Assembly (NCBI GenBank): GCA_905221605.1 | Contig: CAJNDS010002832.1 | Location: 116,001-180,000 of the forward strand | Length of the DNA: 64,000 nt | DNA from: Symbiodinium natans | Taxonomy: Eukaryota > Sar > Dinophyceae > Suessiales > Symbiodiniaceae | Direction of reading: 5' to 3' | Part shown: piece by piece, positions 19,798-30,326 of the stretch | Layout: every line of letters begins with the position of its first letter | Position numbering within the stretch: position 1 is the stretch's first letter | Notes under the pieces: model-generated | Databases searched by the model: none | The model's input: only the letters and a program-made list of their open reading frames with translations | What the model was told of the DNA's origin: nothing | Position numbers and translations under genes: made by a program

Positions 19798-21115
19798 GAA
19801 TCTGGGTTTTAGGTTACACCTTGTTGGCACATGTAGAAAAGGCCCTGACATCTAGCCACTCTTGCACGTTCTAGCTAGGATCAGCAAACTCAGGTTTCCT
19901 TGGCAATTTATCAGGGGCACCAGATGGTGGCGGATGAGCTCATGAGCTTCTGATACGTTTGAAGGGTATATGAGCTTCGGACGAAGGCTTTGGAAGACTT
20001 ATGTGGCCGGTGGTCGGACGAAGTTCCTACAGGATGTTCATGAATTTCTGTTTGTACCCTTCAGAACGATGTAAAGCGACTCAATTTCACGACAGGTGTT
20101 GCGGCACTTCATCATACATACAAAATACAGGTCACACTTGATCCACACATGCAGTGGCCTCCATATCGTTCCTGACACTTGTGCATGTCAGCTGGCGCTG
20201 GGGCCTGCCACCCTGATGGCCTGGATCCTTACTGTTGGTTAGCATGGGGGGAATTAGGTACATATGCCCTAATTCCATGATTCCCTGCTAACCAACAGTA
20301 AGGATCTTGCAGCTAAGAGAGGGGCACAACACTGACAACAAAGTTGCACTGGGGTGCCCAGGCCTAGCTGGGCTATTCCTCTGGCTCAGCCTGTTCCTAG
20401 GGGCGAAAACCAGAGTTGTGTACTGAACCAGATCAAAAAAAATCGCTAGTGTGTAGGTGGCTGCACATGTCATTGTTCACGGGGCCTTGCCAAGAGGAAG
20501 TCCATGTTTACTGCCGAGGGGTGTGCTGGAGGAGCCGAGCACGAAAACACGTCAAAACAATGTTGCTTCTTGTCAGCGGGTGCTTGGGACCAGAATCGGC
20601 AACGAAAACACTTGCCAGAAACAAAACAAAACCATCAGACTCAACAGTCTTTAACAAGGCGACAGTCCCTTCTCATGTTGCGCTCAAGCATGTCGACGAT
20701 TAACTGGTCCGGGATGAAATGCGATGAACTTGTTGCGTTGTATAGACTAAAGCATGGTCCAATGTACGCGTATGCGTCTCCAAATCTCCCATCGCACGCG
20801 CTTCGCTACTAGGCCTGGCCGATTACAACTGGCCTTGTACACGTGTCAAGTCGCAGCGGTGCCCTGGTGTTGTGCAACGGCTCCAAGACAGCATCGGTAT
20901 CTGTACCTGCGTAAGCTGCCTCAGCAAAATGCAGCTGCCGTCGGCTGATGCAATTGGTGTAGCTGTATACTGTGCTAGCTGCTCCAGTGCTCTATGCTGC
21001 GTGCCAGTGGTTGGACTCACCTGAAGTTGGTTTGAGGGCTGCGGAGTAGAGGGTGAGGACACCTGCATCCGAACACCTGTCACCTTCGACCTTTGCACGG
21101 CACAACGGCCACCCT
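19798..21115. other. Intergenic part of unit B
   Basis: Aligns with the sequence downstream of copy A minus the 1.04-kb insertion. Apart from the hairpin at 20224-20306, I see no gene. The open frames differ in length between the two units, which argues against coding. Confidence 0.5.
20224..20306. mobile_element. 83-base hairpin (MITE-like) present only in unit B
   Basis: Perfect 21-base arms: 20224-20244 starts gatccttactgttggtta, and 20286-20306 is its reverse complement. The loop contains a second inverted pair, ggaattagg and cctaattcc. Unit A has no such hairpin at the matching place (about 14140). No clean target duplication can be read because the flanks also differ. Confidence 0.7.
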
Positions 21116-21299
21116 ACACCGACATGCTTTGACTCAAACTTCTCCCGTCGTTGCCGTGTCTTCTTGCGCAGGGGTCATGTCTGCCACAGGCTCCATGGAT
21201 TCTAGGGACTCTAGGGGCGAGCAAAACTTTCATCCGTTGCTCAATGATTCTTTCCATATCCACTGGTAGGAGACTCTGAGAGTCCCATCAGTAGTGGCT

Positions 21300-21674
21300 T
21301 TAAGTCCGGGACAAATGTCCTTTTAGACACATTAAGCCCGAGTTCCGTGGCATGTCTTTCCCACACGACCAAATCCTGGTTTCTTTCAAAAGTGCCAAAG
21401 GTACGAGGCCACTAGGCAGCGCTTGACAGACCTTGCGCTTGCCCATCGTTTTGGCCGACTTGGGCTGGTGGATGAGAGTGTGCATCAAAAGGGCTCTCCA
21501 TGACGCGCAGTGGTATTTCTTTCTTATGCTGCATCCTGACCATGTGTGACGAAATGGTGGCTCAATGCGGAAGATGGAGCTATTCTTGCACGGTTCAGAC
21601 GCAGGCCCGGCATGAAGCAACCCTAGCAGGGCCCCGGCCATTAGCAACCTTAGCACACAAGCATGTCGATACAC
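21300..21674 (-). CDS. Unrecognised 124-residue opposite-strand frame, copy B
   Basis: Identical in sequence to the frame at 15173-15547, with the same signal-peptide-like start. See that entry for the reasons for doubt. The identity extends well outside the frame on both sides. Confidence 0.2.
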   Translation of the reverse strand: MYRHACVLRLLMAGALLGLLHAGPASEPCKNSSIFRIEPPFRHTWSGCSIRKKYHCASWRALLMHTLIHQPKSAKTMGKRKVCQALPSGLVPLALLKETRIWSCGKDMPRNSGLMCLKGHLSRT

Positions 21675-22175
21675 CGTGCATCAGGGCTTTGCTCTGTCGC
21701 TCCATGTCACGATCTTTGCCCGTATGATCCTGTGTGGCTGGTTGGCCGTTTTTTGGCAGCTCGGACCCTTGCTTGGCAGCATTTCTAAGGTTCAGCTTCT
21801 CACAATTCCCCAGCCATCTTGGACCCCACAGCATCGCTGTCCCCTGGGGCTCCTGGCACAACACTTCCACCAAGGTACGCCAAGGTACGACTGCCGATGG
21901 CAAAAGCTGTGCCAGGCGCTGCTCCGCACCCACAAATCTGGGGAGAAGGTTTGAGCCAAGTTTGAGGATCTCTTAGGAAGCTCGGGTACGAAAAAAACAA
22001 CTCGAATCTTTGACAGCACTGCCAAGCCGAACCTGGCAGTTTTTTTGCGGAGGAGTGGGAGGTGTTTCTCAAGCCGCGCGCTTGGCTTCTGGCTTCTGGG
22101 AAGTTTACGCCACGTTGCCGTGTGCGCGTGGCTCGAGAGGGTCTCGCAAACCAAGGAAGCCTTCTGCAGGAGGAG

Positions 22176-25100
22176 CTGCGCTCACAGCTCTCAGGGCACG
22201 ATGCTGAGACAGGGGCAGGGTTTCGGGTTTCGTGTGTAGAGGTTCTGATTGAAAGCTTTTTTGGAGGGTTCTGGGGCTTTCTATATGTAGGCTTCAGGGT
22301 TTGGGGGGTGTAGGATTCAGGGTTCAGGGTGAGCAGCCTCGGGATTGCAGAGTTCAGTCGCGTTCACTGACCCCCAGGGTCGGTAGGTTGGAGCTGCGTT
22401 CTGAAGACCTGGACTAGAAGCTCTGAAACCTTTAGTCAGTACACCCTGCGCACTACCGTCAGGGACTCTTGTATGTGTCTTCGCTAGAGCACAGATTTAA
22501 GGTACGTAGCCAGCAAGCCTAACCCCCCCGAAGATGCAGAGCCATTCGCCGGCCGTCAAAGCGCTTGAGAAGTTTGTAGGATTTAGGGCTTAGGGTTTTT
22601 ACAGGGCTGCCTAATTATCCGGAAATTCTCAAGGCTGGGTCACTAAGTCACCCAAAACTCCTTCGACTGACATTCTGAGGCCCAAGCAGGTACATGGATC
22701 TCGTGAAGGCGCTTCCTCATTGGAGCTTTGGGAGCAGAGAATTCATGTATGCGCGCCATGACTTCCAACACCCCGAAACACTGAGCTCTACATTGGCGTT
22801 GCTTGCAGTAGCTGTGGCACTGTACCCGGGCATCTTGCTGTGCATACGGCAGCAGCTAGCAAATAGACGTTTTTCGAGTGGGTTGACAAGCTATGTGGTT
22901 TGAGTCGGATCTCCATGGAGTGGGAGTCGGACTTTCCGTCTGCCAGGCGTCAGTCTTCGAGCAAAGCACAGTCCAGCACTTAAGCCCACAGACTGTTCTC
23001 AAGACATCAGGAGAACGGAGCGCCAAGTAAGTCCAGTAATCTACTTTGACACCCAAGTTCAGGTGACGCAACCAAGTCATCTGGCTAAGACTGGCTTAGC
23101 CGCTTAACACGTTTCGCATATGTAGGGCCCAAGGGGCTCATTGAGGCTTCATGCTCCAGCGCACCTTTTTGAGGCTGATGAAGAAAGTATCCTGTGTATG
23201 GAGTTCAGGATTAAGAAAAGACCTCACTTTCATCTGCCCGCTTGCATCTCGGAAGACACAGAAGGAGTGGGTGCTCCTACACCACTGAGCTACGACAGAT
23301 ACCGGGCTTGTAAGATAGGAGGGCTCAGCAGATTGTAGGTCTTTTGCGGTTATAAAAAAAAAGGAATTTGCACCGTGAACCTACACAAACTACAGCTTGA
23401 GCCCTGAGTCGTCACTTACTTCCTGTACACTTCTTGCCTACCCCTATGCTTTTCCCTGCGAATCTCCGCCAGACATCGGTGCAGACTCCAAGCGTTAGAG
23501 TTTCCTCCCAAAGCCCTATAGACTCTAGACCGTACTCCACAGTGGGCGTATAAACTTACAAACCCTTGCGGCACTGCCGCACCTGAACCCTGAACCCTAA
23601 GATGTGCTGCTGCTGTTCCTGAGGCGGCACCGCCTCTTTGAGTACCTGGCAGCGCTAGGAACGAGCCGCTTCAGCAAGACCTGTCATGCTCCACACGTCT
23701 TCAGGGAGTTCAGTATTGTAGGGGGGAAGGATTTAGGGTTAAAAGTTGTTGTGCATGTTTCTGCTTGCGTCCAGGGGCCTCTCCTGTTTGATGTTTGGGT
23801 TTCGGGCGCAGCGAGTTGGGAGAAGACGTTCGGAGCTTGTCGGGTGTTTTGAACGTTTTGGATGTATACATCAGCCCATGTCCAAGAATGCAGAACAGGA
23901 GTGAAAGGTTCCAAAGCCAAATGCCTTAAACTACCGAGGGGTACTGAACATGGTTCAAGGCATGCTGCTGAGTTAAGGTGTATATTCAGGGCCCATGAAA
24001 CTACCCTTAGAAGAGAAGTTAAGGGGTATTGGACTCTCTGGGTAACTCCACTTCGGTGATTTTGGGCTTCATAAACCATGGCAAACCGATCATGGAAACG
24101 ATGAAAACTACAAGTTCAAAGTGAGCCACGTTTTTGTTTTGGACTTGAGGGTGTTAAGTGTCGAGCTTCAGGTTTAGGATTTAGCCCCCTACACCCGAAG
24201 CACGTTCCTGCTCCTAAGACCCTGCCTTCACGCCGGGGCCCACACTCATTTGCCGATTGCATGAACACTTGTCGCAGGTGAGCTGTTGCACACAAAGCAC
24301 GGAGTAGGAGCTTTGTAAAAGACATACGTACTCAAACAATTGTGTCCATCGCGACGCCTCTGGTCTTTTGAGGGGAGCCCTTCCCTCTGTAATTTTCCGG
24401 TCCGGGCATTTTTTGGAAGACATGCTGCTTGGGGGTCGGAGCGGTGGGCGATTTCGATGCTAATTTGGCAGACTTTCGAAGCAAAGAAACGTACGCCTCA
24501 TCTCACGCCCTCCGGGTTTGTTGTTCACGGTCTATAGCCCGAAACCCAAGCCAAAGTAACCTACGACTTCAAGGCTTCCCATGTTCATGTTCGGGATGCC
24601 AAATAAAAGCATTGTCCCATTGTTGCCTGCATTGCTTTGATGGCATGTGGTGTTCGACGTCTTTGATCCTGATGGGCTTCCTTGCTGCACGAAGCTCATC
24701 CGGAGCCTAGTCAAGGTTCTGCCGAGCGCGCCCTTAAACGCCAAAGCAGTCTGTGATGAGTGGAACCCAGACCGTTTTGAGGGTTCTCCGGGCTGTTGGG
24801 GGTTTCAAGGGACCGCGGAGGGAGGGAACTCAAAGTCCCAACCTAAGGTGCCTCCATTGGGTTACTAGGGCTCTGGGTACAGGTGTTAAGGGGGAAAAGT
24901 GGAAGAGGGCAAGCTGAGGCTTTCGAGTTCAGGGTTTGGGGCTAGTGGGTGGAGGGTTTGCGCTTTAGGGCTTAGGTTTCAGGGCTGAAGAGCCTAGAGC
25001 CTGATCCCTACAACTTAAAGGCTAGCAGGCCCAGAAGCCCCTAAAACGTCTCTCCTGCCCTTGCAGGACTGCTGCCCACGGTGTCGGCGCACCTAGCTCA

Positions 25101-26874
25101 GCTGATGAAAAGCCGTTAGTTTCCGCCAAACTTAAGGACCCCAGTCCCCCAAGCCCTGGCCCAAACTTTCCAAACCCCTAAAACCGAAACCCCTTGGCCG
25201 CACTCGGTCAGTCCTATGGCACTAAACCCAAATCCCGAAACTTTCGCATAAAGTCAGCTAACCCGAAGCCCCAAAGCCAACAATCTGAACCCCTCGCAGA
25301 ACCCCAAACCCTCTAAACCCTTTGGGTTGAGCCGGCGGGCGTTCGGTGCTTTGTGTTTATGGGACTTGGGGTTCTCTAGGATGACCAGGCGTCATGAAGG
25401 GGGTGGAGGGCGGTACGAAATGGAACCTCAGCAAAGCTTCGGTGGCCTCAGGTAGAACAAGCAGAAAGCATTTTGCTTGGTTTTGGTGTTTCAAGGCTTT
25501 AGAGTTGCTCCGGGATCGAAGGAAGCGCAGAAATGGCGCTCTGATGAGCCACTTTTGGGGCCAACATCTTGAGAAAGATCACCGTGAGCCAAGACATTTC
25601 CCGGACCTCGACTCGACTGCCCGAACTTAGACGGACAGCCCCTAAATCCCGAATGCTGAACCCCAAACCCTGCGCCCCAAACTAGCAAACGGCCCTGCAC
25701 CGTTTGAACCCGTATCAACCTCGCACGCGGTGCTTGACACCGCATTTCCCCACCCCCACGTAAGGATGAAGAAAGACCGTGCGACCCCTTGTAACAATTA
25801 ACAGCCCCAACCCTTGCCCAAGCTTCGACCTTCACACCCTAAGCGAAAGCTTTAGAATTTAGCCTGAAGCCGCAACCTGAAGACCACATCCGAAACACTT
25901 AGCGTTTTTGTTGGGCTCTAGCCCCTACTTAAACCCTAAACTACACAAAACAGACAAAAGAGCCTTTGCCCTAAACCCAAGAAACCCAAAAAACTACAAG
26001 AAACATACAAGGAGCCTCGAAAGCCCCAGCAGGCGCCAGTGAGGACCCGCGCCTCGCCAAGCCGGCCACGTCCCTGGGGAGGGGCTGCCCCGAAAGCGTG
26101 CTGGCAAGAATAAGGCAATTTAGGGTTTTATAGGGTTAGGGGTTTAGGGTTTCGGGGTTGAGGGGTTAGGGTTGAGAGTTGAGGAACGATCATCTTGAGC
26201 CTTGGTAGCATCTGAAGCGCTGAACCCAAGCCTCTTGCCCTAAAAATTGAAACGAAAAACCCTAAACCCTCAATCTGAGCCGTGCCCACCCAGACCCTCA
26301 CAACCGCGAAGTGTTCCCCTACGACTCGGGGACTCCATGGTAAGGCTGCAGCCGCGCATCGGCGATGGGCGGTCACTGCATTTTGCAACTTCGAGGCCGT
26401 TCGCAAAGCCAGGAGTCAGAATCAGAGCTCATCGGGGCCATGGTGAAAAGCTTGCGTTGGGTTTTTGGTGGTACTGTCGGCTCTGGTAGACCTGGGGTGC
26501 AGGGGTGGAAGTTTGAGTTTTGCGTTTTGAGATCGCACGGCCCTTGCATGTTCCGCTTCTTCGGCCCGTCGAGGCAGGTTCATTTGAGGGTGTAGATGTT
26601 CGGGGCAGGGTCGGCTCGGGTTCCCCAGAGGCTTGTGCCAACTAGTCACAGTATGCCACTATATGCCGTACAAGACCTGAAGCCCAAGAACTGCCACAGG
26701 TCACAACCATGGAGCACAGATCTCAGCTTCGTGCCATGCGCATTGCATGTGGTCAGCTGCGAATTCAGTCCTCAACGCAGAAGCCGAAGCAAACCTAAAT
26801 CGTTTGAGCTTCAAAACGTGCCCTGAACCTAAGCCCCTTTCCAAAACTACCTCAACCATTAAACCCTAAACCCT
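22176..26874. other. Mostly non-coding 4.7 kb
   Basis: Scattered TTTAGGG/CCCTAAA-like units (about 22290-22330, 25280-25330, 26115-26180). Apart from one possible exon at 22694-22903, no frame shows convincing coding character or recognisable domains. Confidence 0.45.
22694..22903 (+). CDS. Possible exon with one membrane segment
   Basis: A 69-residue frame beginning MDLVKALPHWSFGSREFMY four bases after an AG acceptor-like ccaagcag. It has a hydrophobic stretch, TLALLAVAVALYPGILLCI, that would make a single membrane helix. I do not recognise it. It could be a small membrane protein, one exon of a larger gene, or chance. No partner exon was found nearby. Confidence 0.25.
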   Translation: MDLVKALPHWSFGSREFMYARHDFQHPETLSSTLALLAVAVALYPGILLCIRQQLANRRFSSGLTSYVV

Positions 26875-26875
26875 A

Positions 26876-27320
26876 AAGTTCTACTAAATTCTTCGAAAAT
26901 TCTACTAACATCTCGTAAATTGTATGAAATTGTACTAAAATGTATTCAAATTGTGAATTCTACTCTGTGCACTTGACTCTGTGCACTTGACTCTATGCAC
27001 TTGACTCTAAGCACTTGACTCTATGCACTTGACTCTATGCACTTGACTCTATGCACTTCACTCTATGCACTTCACTCTACGCACTTCACGCTACGCACTT
27101 CACGCTACGCACTTCACTCTATGCACTTCACTCTATGCACTTCGCTCTATGCACTTCGCTCTATGCACTTCGCTCTATGCAGCCTATGCACTTCACTCTA
27201 TGTACTTGACTCTATGCGCTTCACTCTGTGCACTTGACTCCATGCACTTCACTCTATGCACTTCACTCTATGTTGTTGGGTCAGAGGGCTCCGCACGGAA
27301 GAACCCTTCGCGATGCTAGT
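26876..27320. repeat. 14-bp minisatellite block, copy 1
   Basis: About 22 tandem units of actctatgcactt(g/c) at 26962-27272. They are preceded by an AT-rich leader of ctactaaattct-like units and followed by tgttgttgggtcagagggct. Because 14 is not a multiple of three, each strand frame reads the same 14-residue peptide in rotation, producing false open frames of Met-His-Phe-Thr-Leu type. Confidence 0.95.
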
Positions 27321-27697
27321 ATGACTCTATGACGCACCCACGGCCAGGCTGGTGAGAACTTGAGGTTATGGGTTCTGGATGTCGGCCGAGAGGGTCCACA
27401 AGCTGAAACGTTAGCAGTCAAGCTTTCCAGGATCGGGACATATCGTGACTCAAGCGCTTTTCGAACTACACGTACGCCACGCACATGTCGGCTCGAATCT
27501 TCATGACTTCATGAATGTTCACGTGTCAGAATGGGAAGGGCAGCTGAAAGATCTACTTCTTCCGCCACTTCCAAGCTAGCAGCCCTACAGTAATCCTAAA
27601 TACTGTAGAGGAAACGTGTCGAGATGGATTGTTCACGGGCATGGACGCAAGCTGAGCGTTTAACTGGTAGTAGGGTGCAGACCTCCGAAGTGCAGCC

Positions 27698-28393
27698 ATG
27701 GGCAAACTGGGCAAACTGGGCCTGGGCTTCCAAAGTACTCCTTTGGTGGGAAAGCACGGCGGAGAAACTATTTGGACCCTGCAGCGTCAGAATCTGGCCA
27801 GGACTCAGGTTGAGGATTTTAGGCGCCAACTTATTGCCAAGCGCTTTAAGCGGCTCGAGGGTGGTCATATTCTCAAGATCATGGTGCCCGGAGAAGAGGG
27901 GCAGGAGGGAGAAGAGCTCAAAACTTCGATGTTTACGGAGTCGTCAGTCGTGGTTGTCGACGTGGTCAGCATCCCGCCAGTGGCAATGCGAACGTCGCAG
28001 CCGAATAGGGCGTTCTCGAACGTTCAGGAGCAATTGTTTTTGGGCTGCCAGGGAGACGTCGACTTAGTGACGAGAACGTTGGAGGCGGGTGCCGATGTCA
28101 ACTGCCATGACAAGGATGGGAAGTCGGCCCTTTGCAAGGCAGCTGGCAGCGCCCGAGCTGAGACGTTTGATACGCTCCTCAAGCACGGGGCCGACCTAAA
28201 CCTTCCGGGCAGCGAGCGCAACACGCCGCTGCACTTCGCCTGCAAGTCCGGCAACACTTGGGCGGTCCGAACCTTGCTCCAGGCCGGGGCCAACAAGAGA
28301 CTCCTCAACAAGGATAAGAAGACGCCGCGCGACGTCGCCGAGAAGACGCTCGGCAAGGTGTTTTTTTTTGAAATTCCAAGCTCTTGCGTTTAA
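27698..28393 (+). CDS. Ankyrin-repeat protein, N-terminal exon(s)
   Basis: The frame reads a basic, non-repeat N-terminal part (VEDFRRQLIAKRFKRLEGG, about residues 38-56), then three ankyrin repeats at about residues 105-215: GDVDLVTRTLEAGADVNCHD, KDGKSALCKAAGSARAETFD...GADLNLPG and SERNTPLHFACKSGNTWAVR...GANKRLLN, with a final KDKKTPRDVAEK. TPLHFA and GAD/GAN turn motifs are standard ankyrin signatures. A GT donor follows AAG at 28357 (ggcaag, then gtgtttttt), so residues after LGK are probably intron and the gene continues, but no next exon was found. The start at 27698 is tentative: a ggttgag acceptor-like site at 27807-27813 could mean the first part is intron or UTR. Function beyond protein binding is unknown. 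Confidence 0.65.
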   Translation: MGKLGKLGLGFQSTPLVGKHGGETIWTLQRQNLARTQVEDFRRQLIAKRFKRLEGGHILKIMVPGEEGQEGEELKTSMFTESSVVVVDVVSIPPVAMRTSQPNRAFSNVQEQLFLGCQGDVDLVTRTLEAGADVNCHDKDGKSALCKAAGSARAETFDTLLKHGADLNLPGSERNTPLHFACKSGNTWAVRTLLQAGANKRLLNKDKKTPRDVAEKTLGKVFFFEIPSSCV

Positions 28394-29297
28394 GGGTTAC
28401 ATACTCGCGCAAAGCTCCGAAGCGTTACGGCTGTTGAGTGTTTCTTTCTGCGCACTTTGCCGAAGCGGTGATGTTCCTTAGTGCTTGTTCTTGCGCACTT
28501 TGCCGAAGTCAGTTTCTTAAAGCTTTAGGTTCGTGTATTTTGTTTTGGCTGTTTCTCCTTGGAGGTCTTTCGGTCTTCTTTGGGCTTCGCTTAGGGGGAT
28601 TCCTTCAGGTAGGGAGGGTTTGGGGTTTCAGGGTTTCAGGTTTCGGGATTTAGACTTTTGGATTTAAGGTTTTGTGTTTGGGCCTAGTTTAGGGCTATTA
28701 CGGCAAAAAAAAAAGGGGAGAGGTTTCCTGAGTTTCCTGGCGCCTCGGCACCCCACGCCTCAGCGCCTCCCAGCCGCAGCCGAGACCGAACCTGCGAGAG
28801 GCTTCGCTGGGCCTCCCCCCCCTTGCTCCCGCATTGGGTTGAGGGTCAAAAGGCTTGAGGGTTTAGGGCCCAGGGCTTGCTGGATCAGCGGTAGAGTTGG
28901 GGTTCATGGTTTTGGGCGACGGTGTGGGCCTTGCGGCTCTGACTTCGGCAGCGTGGATTGACCTTGAAACTACAAAGGAGGATTCTCACAGCCCAAAAGA
29001 GCACGCCGGCCCTGCACAGTACGACTTTTGTACTACAAAGGACGTTTTCGGTCACAAAGAAAATTCAAAAACACGACGGTTTTGGCAGAGGGTTGTCCGC
29101 GCACAGAAAGAAACGTCAAAAAACGACGGTTTTAGCACCGCGACCATGCCGAAACCCGCAGAGGGTTGTCCGCGCGAATCAAGAAACGTCAAAAACGACG
29201 GTTTTCGCACCGCGACCACGCCGAAGCCCGCAGAGGGTTGCAATCCCGATTGGCGATGTCAACCCAGCGCCGCCGGAAATCTAGGACTGGGTACGAA
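28394..29297. other. Downstream of the ankyrin exon, with a 54-60-base minisatellite
   Basis: Between about 29070 and 29240 there are two and a half diverged copies of a unit containing aaacgacggtttt, gcaccgcgaccat(c)gccga and cccgcagagggttg. In frame this gives KNDGF-(S/R)-TAT-x-PKPAEGC repeats (part of a 136-residue frame, 28897-29307). I treat it as a repeat, not a gene. The rest is unremarkable. Confidence 0.6.
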
Positions 29298-29298
29298 G

Positions 29299-29790
29299 CT
29301 CTACTAAATTCTACGAAAATTCTACTAAAATCTCGTAAATTGAAATTGTACTAAAATGTACTCAAATTGTGAATTCTACTCTATGCACTTGACTCTATGC
29401 ACTTGACTGTACGCACTTGACTCTAAGCACTTCACTCTATGCACTTGACTCTAAGCACTTGACTCTATGCACTTGACTCTATGCACTTGACTCTATGCAC
29501 TTCACTCTATGCACTTCACTCTACGCACTTCACGCTACGCACTTCACGCTACGCACTTCACTCTATGCACTTCACTCTATGCACTTCGCTCTATGCGCTT
29601 GACTCTATGCAGCCTATGCACTTCACTCTATGTACTTGACTCTATGCACTTCGCTCAGTGCACTTGACTCTATGCACTTCACTCTATGCACTTCACTCGA
29701 TGCACTTCACTCTATGCACTTCCCTCTATGCACTTCACTCTATGTTGTTGGGGTCAGAGGGCTCCGCACGGAAGAACCCTTCGCGATGCT
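29299..29790. repeat. 14-bp minisatellite block, copy 2
   Basis: About 26 units of actctatgcactt(g/c) at 29378-29742, with the same AT-rich leader and the same trailing gtcagagggctccgcacgga as copy 1. Orientation is the same, about 2.4 kb downstream. Confidence 0.95.
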
Positions 29791-30284
29791 TTCGGGAAAA
29801 AAATCAAAACGTTTCAGGTTCTAAACCCAAAGCACGACCCCGAACCTGGAAGCCTCAAACCCTTAAACCCTCAGACCCTGAGGAAAAGCCTGAACCATCA
29901 AGCCCCCTTCGAAAATCCCTAAACCGTCAAACCCTGAACCCGAAATCCGGAGCCTTAACCTCTAAGCCCTAGCCTGAAAGCCCAGCGCCCTACACATGCA
30001 ACCCCAAACCTTGAACCGATGTTATAAGCAAGCCCTACACCCTTCTTCGACCCCCTAAGAGTCGAACACCTAACCCTACAAACCTAAATCCTAAACGGCC
30101 CAGAACCCTGAGCCCTGACCTCCTGGAAGAGACGTCGTCAGAGAGCGAAGCGTCGAAAAAGGGCAGAGAGAAAGAAAAACGGCAAGGAGAGAAGAAATCT
30201 CCACCCTCCGGCACAGCTCTTCCCTTCACCCTGAAGATGCATGCCCTCTTCCCGCGTTTCAAAGAAGAGCCGGGGCCCCTCAGC

Positions 30285-30326
<42 letters not shown>

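Larger units (their letters stand above)
16564..22175. repeat. Unit B of the tandem segmental duplication
   Basis: Direct-orientation copy of about 5861-16070. It lacks the two insertions of unit A and so preserves their empty sites (17846-17860 region and about 19965-19982). It carries its own extra hairpin at 20224-20306. Confidence 0.9.

Noticed and set aside
27037-27319. Two overlapping small proteins rich in MHFTLCTSLYALHS
   Set aside because: They are translations of the 14-bp minisatellite, which is open in every rotation.
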